From positions 7,118,368 to 7,182,367 of the forward strand of contig NC_059481.1 in the NCBI RefSeq assembly GCF_018139145.2: a stretch of DNA of 64,000 nucleotides, read 5' to 3'. Positions 55,201 to 64,000 of the stretch are shown here, one piece after another. The first letter of the stretch is position 1, and each line of letters opens with the position of its first letter. The stretch comes from Gymnogyps californianus. Its lineage: Eukaryota > Chordata > Aves > Accipitriformes > Cathartidae. Below the pieces are notes generated by a model. The model made no database searches. It had not been told where the DNA came from and saw only the letters and a program-made list of their open reading frames with translations. The position numbers and the translations under genes are program-made.

Positions 55201-55529
55201 TACATAATCATTTCCTCTCAATTTTAGTGCGACTATCATTTCAAGTGTATTCAGCTGTAGCAGTCCTCAAGAAAGAAGACAATAGAAAAATACGATAATA
55301 TTTAACAGACTAAAGATATTACTCTTTTTCTGCTATCATGGTTTTAGCTATGAATTTGCACCATGAGTAAATGTAAGAAAGACATTTGTAATGAAAGTGA
55401 AATGGGAGAGTTTGACACAAATACAATGATTGAGTTCTTTATATTACACAGCATCACCTTTAGCCAAATCAACTTAAGTTATACGATAGCACCCAAAAGC
55501 CCCAAAAGGACAGAGGGAGGACAGCATAC
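52266..55529 (-). other. TJP1: TJP1 last intron
   Basis: A 3.26-kb intron with a GTATGC donor at its right end and a TTTTCCTCCCACAG acceptor at its left. Inside is AT-rich unique sequence with a CA/GCAC microsatellite near 54176-54197. No exon or transposon is recognisable. Confidence 0.9.
54176..54197. repeat. CA-rich microsatellite
   Basis: About ten CA units interrupted by TG, in the last TJP1 intron. Confidence 0.8.
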
Positions 55530-55673
55530 CCGACGAGGAGTCGGAGGATTTTAGAGCAAAAGACCAACCATCAGGGGTCATAGACGCACAATGTGGCAGG
55601 CGCAGCTCCACTGGCTTCAGGAATTTTAGTCCATGAGGCCCACACATTACCAAGGGGCTAAGAAGTGTTTCAC
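55530..55673 (-). CDS. TJP1: TJP1 (ZO-1) penultimate coding exon, ZU5 core, with two alternative 5' splice sites
   Basis: This 144-nt exon starts after a TTAACTATAG acceptor. Two bases complete a Gly codon, then come 47 residues from ETLLSPLVMCGPHG through KFLKPVELRLPHC, then the block ASMTPDGWSFALKSSDSSS, plus one base of a split Gly codon. The long-form donor is GTATGC (from 55529). A second donor, GTGCGT (55589-55584), would end the exon at 55590 and remove exactly 60 nt. Joined to the same last exon this reads PHC-DPK, the short C-terminus known from mammals. The exon forms the middle of the ZU5 domain, reported to bind GRINL1A and MRCKbeta in mammalian ZO-1; function here is by homology. 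Both splice forms keep frame. Confidence 0.97.
55584..55589 (-). promoter_or_regulatory. TJP1: Alternative in-frame 5' splice site in the TJP1 ZU5 exon
   Basis: CAT-T|GTGCGT on the minus strand. Use of this donor gives an 84-nt exon, and joining to the last exon reads CAT TGT GAC CCC (HCDP). The distal donor instead gives SGDP after a 20-residue insert. GTGCGT is a fair donor and the distal GTATGC is of similar strength, so both forms are plausible. Confidence 0.75.
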
Positions 55674-56951
55674 CTATAGTTAACAGAAGGAAAAACCTGT
55701 TACTGATTCTTCTTGAAATAGGTTCAAAGTATTACATCATTACATTGCAGAGCTACTCAGCAACTTAGTTTTAGAGAAAAATATAAGCATTTTGACCTGT
55801 CAGTAAAGAACAGCACTTAGCAAGATTGGTTCTCATAGTCTCTTTCAGAGCGCTCAAGTGACTTCTCAATGGAACATATCACAATCTCAAAATGAAAAAG
55901 GATAAACAAGTCCGATGATTAAATCATGTTGGGATTTTTTTTTTTGCCACTAATTTCTATGCAGGTGCATCAAAAGAAACAAATCCCCAAATCTGTAAGT
56001 AGCCTTATTTGCACGACAACTGCAATGTTCTGCTTGTATGAACTTATGGCACACTGGGATGAATAAAACCTTCAGCAGCTCAAGAGCCTATGACCCTTAT
56101 CCTAACAGTCAAAAGATAAAGCATACAAACATATAGGTCTATTTTCAGTTTAAAACTCCAAATGTTAACGTAAGATTATTCAGCTGAGGAACATGCTATG
56201 TTTGGTTTATAAAGATTCAACGTAACTGCAGATTGCAAGTAACACTAACTGCAAATTTATGCAATTCACCCCTTTAGTTTCTTGACTTGAAGAAATTAGG
56301 AATCTAGTCCAGTGTACATGCATTTTCAGACATGTCAGTGGTATGAAAGACAGACTTATTATGAAGAGATTGCTCAACTACGATACACACTACTGAACCC
56401 TTATTAATAAGACAGTCAGGAATATACTTTTATTTGTATAGTTAGAATATTTTTTAAACTGTGAAGCTGTTTTCTTTAGAGAAATTGAAAAAAAATTAAA
56501 ATGCTGAATATTTTCAAGCATTTAAGTAAATTCCAAGTATTTAACTCAAGTCATATTAGTTTAAATCGTGTGCTTTATAATTCTTTTGGTCCTAACTGAG
56601 GTGAATAAATATTTCTAATACGAACGCCTAGAATAAATCCCTGCACTTTGTGAGGGAATCTACAATTTCAAAGATTCTTAAAAAAAGAATTTAGAACCTT
56701 TAGTGCACTAGGTAAGTTTTAAATCAGTGTACAAATTAAATATTCTCAAGTTATAATTCAGGGCCTCCATCTTGCTTGCAACTTTCAATATTAAGCAGAA
56801 TATTGCTTCCCTTGTGAGATGTATACTCTGTATCTTCATACAGAAATATGTTATACATTGAAGCATATTAAGGTATTTTCATATTCTATTTTGCTGTTGT
56901 TAGAAAACAATTGTATTAAATAACAGAACACTGTACAGTGCCAGCTCTTAC
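55674..56951 (-). other. TJP1: TJP1 intron between the two ZU5 exons
   Basis: A 1.28-kb AT-rich intron with a GTAAGA donor and a TTAACTATAG acceptor. Nothing else is recognised within it. Confidence 0.92.
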
Positions 56952-57169
56952 CTTTCTCTTTGTCCAAAGGTGGAAGTATACTGTTGTCTCTGCAGACTTT
57001 GAAATATATTTCTTGCTCTATTCCCTCTGGAATGGCTCCTTGTGGTATAATAATACTAACTCCAGTCTCTATAGAGCTCAATACACCACCATTGCTGTTA
57101 AATACACCTCTTGCTGTGGCTACAACAGTGTGTCCATCTTCTTCCTCCTCATCCTCAAGTGCTGAAGGG
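56952..57169 (-). CDS. TJP1: TJP1 (ZO-1) exon, start of ZU5 domain
   Basis: This 218-nt exon (1 + 72 codons + 1) lies between a TTATATTCAG acceptor and a GTAAGA donor. Translation runs PSALEDEEEE (acidic linker), DGHTVVATARGVFNSNGG, SIETGVSIIIPQGAIPEGIE, ending CRDNSILPPLDKEK plus one base. This is the N-terminal half of the ZU5 domain, near-identical to mammalian ZO-1 as I know it. The split Ser codon at its start (AG|C) and split Gly codon at its end match both neighbouring exons. The open frame continues past both splice sites into intron, so the exon must be taken from the splice sites, not the ORF limits. Confidence 0.97.
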
Positions 57170-58614
57170 CTGAATATAAAAGACAGAAAGCCTAGCAGTT
57201 TTATCAATATTTTCTTCCTGAAAGTCAGTGGCACACTTTCCTCTAACATTTTAGCAGAGCACAGCCTAGAGTAGGATAGCACTGACTTTAGGAAAACATT
57301 ACATGTGTGTCTCACTCGATTGTGCAGGACAACTAAGATGAAAGTAGTTCCAAGTTCTGCCATGAGAAGAGAATATTTTCACAAAAAACCCCCCACCAAA
57401 GCCCATAGGCTCTGAAAATGTTCAGAAAGTGGTTAAAGCAAGCATTTGGACCACTTGAATCTTGCGTTTTCAAATGCCCGCTTCTGGGATTATACAGAAA
57501 GAGCCTGACCCAGTTACACACTTCAGCTTAGTAAAACTAAATATAATTAACATCTGAAAGTTTCTTTTTCCTACCAAAACTCCATTATGACTTTAATACC
57601 ATAAGGAGTAATAATTCTTATTCAAGCCACACCAAACCCTTCTATTCAGATATAGATTGAAAACAAAGCCTGTAAAAAAAAAAAAACAACAAAAAAACCC
57701 ACACAAACCAAACCACCCACATAATTTTTTCCAGGTTGCCAGGATATAACTAGAGAAACATATAGCACTATCAAATGGCTAGTTTGAGTAGATTTCAGAT
57801 CAATTTCTAAGAATTTCACTCAAAGAACCAGTAATTTCAAAATTTCTAGCAGTCTACAAAACTATAGAGCATCAAAACATTTCCCAGGTGCTTAAGAACA
57901 AATAGGATTCATTCTTTATTACATTTCCGAGTTACTGAAACATCAAGCAAGGTTTCAAGTCTAGTTCATACATTATTATTTTGAAATCAAAGTAAAATAA
58001 AATGCTGTTCTGCAAATATTAGTGAAAAGCTATTTGCTGACTTGTTAAATTCTTAAGATTGTAGTACTGTCCGTTGCTTTTGATATAATTCTTATAGTTA
58101 AAGCATATTAAGCAAGCACAAGCTGCTTTTAAGCAGTTTTTGTTTTGTCTCATAGTAAAGAGAATCAATACGAAACTACTAAAGTTACTTTCTCTTTTTA
58201 CAAGTATTTTTAAAATATCCTTTACACATGTGTACCATGAGGTGTCTCTCTAAGAACACAGAATGAATACAATTTGGTGCAACAGTTATCCTTAGAAATT
58301 AATTCCATCTTCTAGAAAAAGTGAGAGGACAAATGATTACTATCTACCAGAACATTTATAATTATGAGAAAAAAGCCATGCCACTTTCTAATAACAGGAT
58401 GCAAGATGATACAGGGACATAGGACATACTATGTATCTATCCAAATGCTCTTCAATGCCCTTCGGTAGAATTTTAGAATCATAGTATCAATCTTTCAACT
58501 ATAACATCAACAGAAATTGGAAGCACAGCAGCAAAAACACAGCTGTATTTTTCACAGGTTTCACAGATGAACTCTTATAGATATACTAAAGGAAAGAAAA
58601 AAGTAGCAGCTTAC
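57170..58614 (-). other. TJP1: TJP1 intron before the ZU5-coding exons
   Basis: A 1.45-kb AT-rich intron with a GTAAGC donor and a TTATATTCAG acceptor. It contains an A/C-rich low-complexity tract at about 57673-57719 and nothing else recognisable. Confidence 0.92.
57673..57719. repeat. A/C-rich low-complexity tract
   Basis: A run of A followed by ACAAC, AAACCC and CCAAACC units on the plus strand, similar in kind to the tracts at 1694-1820 and 51879-51936. Confidence 0.75.
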
Positions 58615-59056
58615 CTTACAGGAATGGCTTTAGGCACAGCATTAACGTTATTTGGTTGATATTTAGGCTTGTCAGCCTGTACAGCAAAGGTATCCATTCC
58701 ACTATCAAACTCAGGAGGCTGCGATGAGCTGTGTGCTTTCAAAATTGGTTGAGGAGAATTTGGAGATTTTGATGGCAACTCTGATTTATGTTGAGCTTCA
58801 TTTGGCAAGAGATTATGGTTGAATTTAGGACTTTCAAACTTGCGCTCAAAGGGCCTTGCAGCACTAGTATAAGGTTTCGTTGTAAAGCGGTTGTAAGAAG
58901 GGGTGACTGTTTTCTGAATCTGTTCAGTTCCATTAACGGGGCCTTTGTCAGGGAAGCTTTTCTGAGGATAAAAAGTGGACTGCACAGTGTCCTCTCTAGA
59001 GGATCTGAAAATTGCTGGCTTATTCTGAGGTGGAGGAGGATCAGACACAGAGTTAA
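58615..59056 (-). CDS. TJP1: TJP1 (ZO-1) exon, proline/serine-rich C-terminal linker
   Basis: This 442-nt exon (2 + 146 codons + 2) follows a GCGTTGCAG acceptor and ends at a GTAAGC donor. It encodes a largely disordered Pro/Ser/Lys-rich segment: NSVSDPPPPQNKPAIF, then FYPQKSFPDKGPVNGTEQ, then RPFERKFESPKFNHNLLP, then QPPEFDSGMDTF, ending PKAIPV plus a split Ser codon. These blocks follow mammalian ZO-1 in order and place it just before the ZU5 domain, downstream of the actin-binding region. Compared with mammalian ZO-1 as I recall it, about 11 residues are missing just after NSVS. Substitutions concentrate in the Ser/Pro stretches between the conserved blocks. Confidence 0.97.
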
Positions 59057-59775
59057 CTGCAACGCAAATAAAAATACCACAACTCATCAGTAGCCATCAG
59101 AAATTTCTAGTCACATACACTATGGCATAAGAATACACTTCAGTCAATTCTTAATCTACTATATAAAATACATATAGGTTCAGCTTAGCTCTCTTAGATC
59201 ACCTGTCTGTATGTTCAGGCAAGTTATCTAATGTTTCATTAAACAGATATGTTAGATACAACGGTACGACCTTTCAATAAAAAGGTTAGACTGATTCATA
59301 CTATAAAAAAAAGAAAACCAGTATTGACATACTATCACACACTTGCACAAACTGGAAAATTCAGTTGGACTGGGCAATCCTCTCAATGTGAAAGTGAAAA
59401 CAACTTTTTCTTCTGTTTTTAGAAGCCTACAACCACTACTCATGCCTAAAGAATTCCGGCCTAAAGCATAGAGAGGTACGTTTTTTTAAGTACTGGAAAT
59501 TTTACTTCATCTTTGCTGAGACTACTCAATATGGAAGAGAGAGTTACAGTCACTATTAACACCTGGACAGGATCGACAGTTTCAGACAGGAGCACCAAAT
59601 CATTTCAAAAAACTCAATCTCACTATAGCAAAAAGCTATTTTCACTAATAATTTTTCCAAGTTTCAGTTAGAGAACAACATCATTACCAGTGTAGACATG
59701 CTGAAGCAACCACAAAAGCACCTGACAAGTGATACTTGTTACCACATGAGACAGGTTAGCTTTCCAACTGCTCAC
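59057..59775 (-). other. TJP1: TJP1 intron between the two C-terminal linker exons
   Basis: A 0.72-kb intron with a GTGAGC donor and a GCGTTGCAG acceptor. Nothing further is recognised in it. Confidence 0.93.
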
Positions 59776-59951
59776 CTTCAGAAAGTGCAGGCTTGTGATG
59801 TGCTGGGAGAGACAGGACAGGACTATTAATTGACTGAGGTTGTGTATACTGGACTGAAGGAGCAGGAGGAGGAGTTGTAACTTGAGGGATTGGCTCATAG
59901 CGTTTTTCCCCAACAGGCCTATCCATTGATTCAGTATCAGCTGGTTTCCCC
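59776..59951 (-). CDS. TJP1: TJP1 (ZO-1) exon, proline-rich segment
   Basis: This 176-nt exon (1 + 58 codons + 1) lies between a TTATTTCAACAG acceptor and a GTGAGC donor. It encodes GKPADTESMDRPVGEKRYEP, a proline-rich block with VTTPPPAPSVQYTQPQS, and ends HHKPALSE plus a split codon completed by the next exon (GTT, Val). GEKRYEPI followed by a proline run matches the mammalian ZO-1 tail just upstream of the previous entry's segment. This is the most divergent TJP1 exon in the window; the Pro-rich half keeps composition more than sequence. The first base needs a preceding exon that ends with two bases of a codon; that exon is not visible here. Confidence 0.93.
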
Positions 59952-62900
59952 CTGTTGAAATAAAAGAAAAAAAAAAAAAAACAAAAAACATTTGACTGTT
60001 CAGTTTCCTCAGGGCTCTGAGCTCCTGCATTCACTGTTACTTTTTTCTTCTACGATCACCTGATTTCCATCTCTTCCTATAAACATTAAAACATGATTTT
60101 CTTTAATATATTGTCTCAAGTATAAAAACATTTATTGATAAGCACAAGAGATTAAGACAACATTGAATCTTTAAAAGAAGATTAGTAACACAAACCATGG
60201 CAAACAAAAGGCAGATGACATTTCAGGTGTATTTGCATAATTGCCTACAAGATCTTCATTTTTCAATTTCATTTGGGATAATTTCAATGAAAAAGTGCTC
60301 TCTAATTTAGCAGGTCTTCAAAATAAAGATATAAATCCACTTTTTTGGGGGGTGGGTGGGTTGTTTTTGAAAAGCATAATTAGCCAATAGGACAATGGAT
60401 TCTAGTACAACTTCTCTAAATACACCGAGTATTTGAACAATGCCATCTTAATTAGAAATGTAATCAGCTTAAGCTTCACTAGCTTTATGTGCATAGCGTA
60501 GATAACTTTAAAATCTTATTTTCAAAACATTTTTCTTATACTAAAAATATTTCTCCACAAGTTTATTTCAGGAAATTATTGATTTCACAAGTACCTGTAA
60601 TTTTGGACTACAACATATTGCACTTAGTTTCAGAATTTGTGTGTTTAAAATTTTAAGTGCACATAATGCCTGTGATGAAATGTAACAGTGAGAGGACACC
60701 TGAAAACATCCTCACATCAACAACAGTCTTACCACTTGATGCTCCTTTTCAAGTAGTCATAGCTAGTGTAAGAGCCAAGAAATCTAGGTGATGGCAAAGC
60801 AAAGAGCAATAGAAGAATGAAAGAAAATAGTCATTCTATCTTGAGCATATTATTTCTTCACACTTTTTATGTTAGTCCTAGCAGTGAAACAAAGAGACAC
60901 TACTTTTAACAGTGATGTTTCTGATAGGACCCTTATTGTATGCATGTGTACAATGATCACCTACTATATTTAATATGAGATTTTGTCAGTGAGTTCGGAG
61001 GTGGTCAAGATCTCAAATTGACAGATATTGAAAGTAAGAATGACATTACACTAAGCCACTTGTTACAATCTGTATGAACAAAGTTATTCAATATATTGAA
61101 AAAAATGAGCAAAAGATAAATCCCATATTCTAACAGTCTCTCACTTATGGTTCAATTTGCATTAATTTCTTCAGTCTTAACATACACAGAATGATGATGT
61201 TTTTGTATTGCAGATCATGTACTGTGGGTACATTTATAACAAATGTTTCTATAGCACTATCAGCTCATCCAATAGCAGAGCCCACACCATAAAATGCTTC
61301 TGATTGTGTTCAACAACTCCTAAAAGGATGTCTTAGAACAACTGCTTATGAATACCAGGAGAGACAGAAAACCATAAGTATACTGATGACCTTCTCTTTA
61401 TTTTTAACACGTATCTTGCTTATATGTTACAAGAAAATACATTTTACAGTAGGACAGCTTTCCCTCATCCCTTCACTTTCTGTATGCTCATAAAAATGTA
61501 ACAGGCATTTTAGACACCAGCAGCCTTACTGCTTCAGAGGAGTACGTTATGAAACTAAGAAAAGGGCTGATCAACTTTTGAAAGTCTGCTCAATGACCAC
61601 ATGACTATGATGCTCAGTGAGCTAAGCAGCATCTGTATGAATGTGTATCTAAAAATCAGTGTTGCCAGGAAAAAAAAAAAAATCATTTTAGATCTGCTGT
61701 ATAAGCTTCCGTTCCCACTGATTTTATATAAAGCCATTCATCCAACAACAGAAGTTATTACTGCATGCTCATTCACTGCTGTCTTTATTCCAGGTGGGTA
61801 GTAGCTGCTTTCTCAGAAAACTGCCCACCTGAAATCACTGCTTCCCAGAGGGGAATATTAACCAGGGGAGGGGAGCACTGCAAAAGTCCCACAGAAAAAA
61901 CCCAACACACTCCACACCTAATCAGAACTGCTTGCCAGCTTTGTGAGGAATTAAAATATGGGGAAAGGTAGTACATTTTGATGGAGGGAGCAGAAGAGAG
62001 AACCGTGACTACACAAACACAAGCAGCACAACGTTGTACTTAGTATGAAGCACATTCTTCTGTCATAGGCTCCTGACCAAGGGTCAGCCACAATCTCAAG
62101 CACATTGTTCAGAACCTGTATGCAATGAAAGTGGTCCACAGCAAAATGCTTGCTTACAACTTGTGAGTGTATAAATGAAGTTCCTCTAATTATTGATGTG
62201 TTGTTTTCTAAGCTGTTTCCCACTTCATTTTTGTTACAAGACCACTACTTTAATTTGAAAAGAAACAGAAATGAACCACTAGAATGAACCACTGGGCAAC
62301 AGCTTATAAGCCTCTGTGCACAACAGAAAACTTATCAAACTGCATTGCTGATCTTCAGTTCCCATTCAAAAAGCTCCAATTCTATAAGAGACACATAAGA
62401 GCTCGGCTAGAGCAGTTTAAGAAGTTAACACAGGACACTGTTCCTTACTGCCTCCTCAGGTGAGGCTGTAACTGATCATGTGAGTACCCTTAAGCCTACT
62501 CAATACAAAACTTATAAGCTACCTCATTCTGCAGCGTGTCAAGCTATTGCAGGTAACTACACTGAATCAAGCAGGAACAAATCCACTACTCAGCCACAGG
62601 GGTAGCAGCCTCATAAACTGCTCCAAGTAGATCCACTGAAACATGTCCATTTACAAGTTCTGTTTTCTCACATCAAGAGAAACCATCCCTTATTCTCCAG
62701 TTACTGACAACTGTAACATGTAGATATGGCATTACCCATACAAAGCAGCTTCAGTAATGACATAACTTTCCTAAACGATGCAAATGAAACCCCAACAAAT
62801 TAAAAGAGTAAACTGATTCGTACACACATAATGGGAAAAATATGTACTTTCACAATACTTACTCAGTGGCAAAGAACTTTACATAATTTGATGTTTAACA

Positions 62901-64000
62901 TTAATATTTAAACCTGAAAAAGTTGTAGCTATTGCTCATGAATAAATAAAATCTGTCCTCTGTACCCAGAATACATTATATGGACTATGCAGGAGCAAGA
63001 GATTGCATAATCAACAGTTCCTGTATCATCCAAATTTAGTCCTGTTTATTTTTAGAAGAGTTTATTCACAGAATAGCAATTACCATATAAATTCACTGGA
63101 AAAAAGAAGATGAATAACAAGCAAGTAACAAGGTACAAACTGGAAGCTGGTGAAAGGAGAGTCCTAAATATGAATGCTTTCCCAAGACAGCAGTTGTTTT
63201 GTGTTTCCACACAAGAACATTGCAGTATGCCTCTAGAGGCAGTACTGTCCAACTGAGTAGTGATCTTGTTTATCTCTTTCCGCTTACTTCCATAAATATT
63301 TTAGTCTATTTGCACTGGACTACCCCGGGTAAATTTTCTTTCCCATGTCTGTCCCTTCCTGTTAAGGGTTACATTCTTTCATAAAGAAAAAAACACATTT
63401 TTGTCCCCTGACTTATGAAACTATCAGCCTTAAAAACAGTATTATCTTATTCCTCTGTGGCAGTAAGATGTCACCTTCCCATAAGTACAAGCCCTGAAGT
63501 TATACACTAATTCACAATCAAAACAAAACCAGAACTGAGCAGCCAAGGAAGGGAAGTGTCATGGCAGACAGAAGTGGTAGGTAGAAGTATGGAACAATCT
63601 CTCTCAACTATTAGCTGTTCTGCAGCAGAAATTCAAGTTGTGTGTATTTCTCATGTTTTTCAGCGTGACAACACTGCAGAGGATAACAAAGGTACAACGA
63701 AAGCTTACAATACTCTCCGTCTGAAGAATTTTACAATCTTCACAATTAATTGATAAAAGCTTACAACGTTTCTCCCAAAGCATTACTTGCATTTACGATG
63801 GCAACACAGTCCATGCCTACAGATCAAAATGGACGATCTATGGGTAACATTGCTTTTTATATGTGGGAACATAATTCTGAAAGGTACCGCAATGCATTAT
63901 GAGGCCAGCCAAGGCTTTTTTTTTTTTTTTTCTTTTTTTTTTAGGTCTCTTCCTATGACGCCCAGAGAGCAGGACAGATATGCTCCCACCTTTCCATCAA
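59952..64000 (-). other. TJP1: TJP1 intron, runs to the right edge
   Basis: At least 4.05 kb without a recognisable exon. The preceding TJP1 exon, which should end near SSYSSK in mammalian numbering, is probably beyond the window. Low-complexity tracts are an A-run at 59967-59981, a G-rich patch at 60347-60360, and a T-run at about 63917-63942. The last 57 bases look less AT-rich but give no TJP1-like translation. Confidence 0.75.

Noticed and set aside
56851..57363. A 170-codon minus-strand frame as one coding unit
   Set aside because: Only 56952-57169 is exon. The flanking residues are read-through into introns on both sides of a clear acceptor and donor.
58611..59087. The ATG at about 59087 as a start codon
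   Set aside because: The ATG lies in intron upstream of the acceptor at 59057-59058. The exon is internal and joins to the one at 59776-59951.

Overview
The window is vertebrate nuclear DNA, almost certainly avian: large AT-rich introns and intergenic DNA, one CpG-island promoter, an antisense CR1 LINE 3' fragment, and three solo LTRs of one endogenous retrovirus family of a type common in birds. Two protein-coding genes are recognisable, both on the minus strand. They are the 3' end of TJP1 (ZO-1, tight junction protein 1) on the right and the first exon of ENTREP2 (formerly FAM189A1) near 16.5 kb. The same pair, in the same relative orientation, lies on human chromosome 15q13.

Layout, left to right. 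1-16427 is the start of ENTREP2 intron 1; it holds two solo LTRs (677-1263 and 11000-11614) and simple repeats, and I see no further exon. 16428-16670 is the coding part of ENTREP2 exon 1 (81 codons, first transmembrane segment), set in a CpG island of about 16.1-17.46 kb. About 17.7-50.7 kb is intergenic, with a CR1 fragment (about 38265-38893) and a third solo LTR (47639-48223). About 50.7-52.17 kb is the probable TJP1 3'UTR. The last five TJP1 coding exons (52171-52265, 55530-55673, 56952-57169, 58615-59056, 59776-59951) follow up the minus strand; their GT/AG boundaries and phases all agree. The rest of TJP1 lies beyond the right edge.

The five TJP1 exons encode the proline-rich C-terminal tail and the terminal ZU5 domain. 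The penultimate exon has two in-frame 5' splice sites 60 nt apart, so inclusion or skipping of a 20-residue insert in ZU5 can be read from the genome. Each LTR has its own 5-bp target duplication (exact for two, 4/5 for one), which supports three independent insertions later reduced to solo LTRs.

I found no CRISPR array, operon, phage, tRNA or rRNA gene, and nothing that amounts to a new molecular system. The more interesting points are the TJP1 alternative donor, a possible plus-strand transcript diverging from the ENTREP2 CpG island, and the three same-orientation LTRs. Most open frames elsewhere are chance frames in AT-rich or CpG-island sequence, or translations of repeats.
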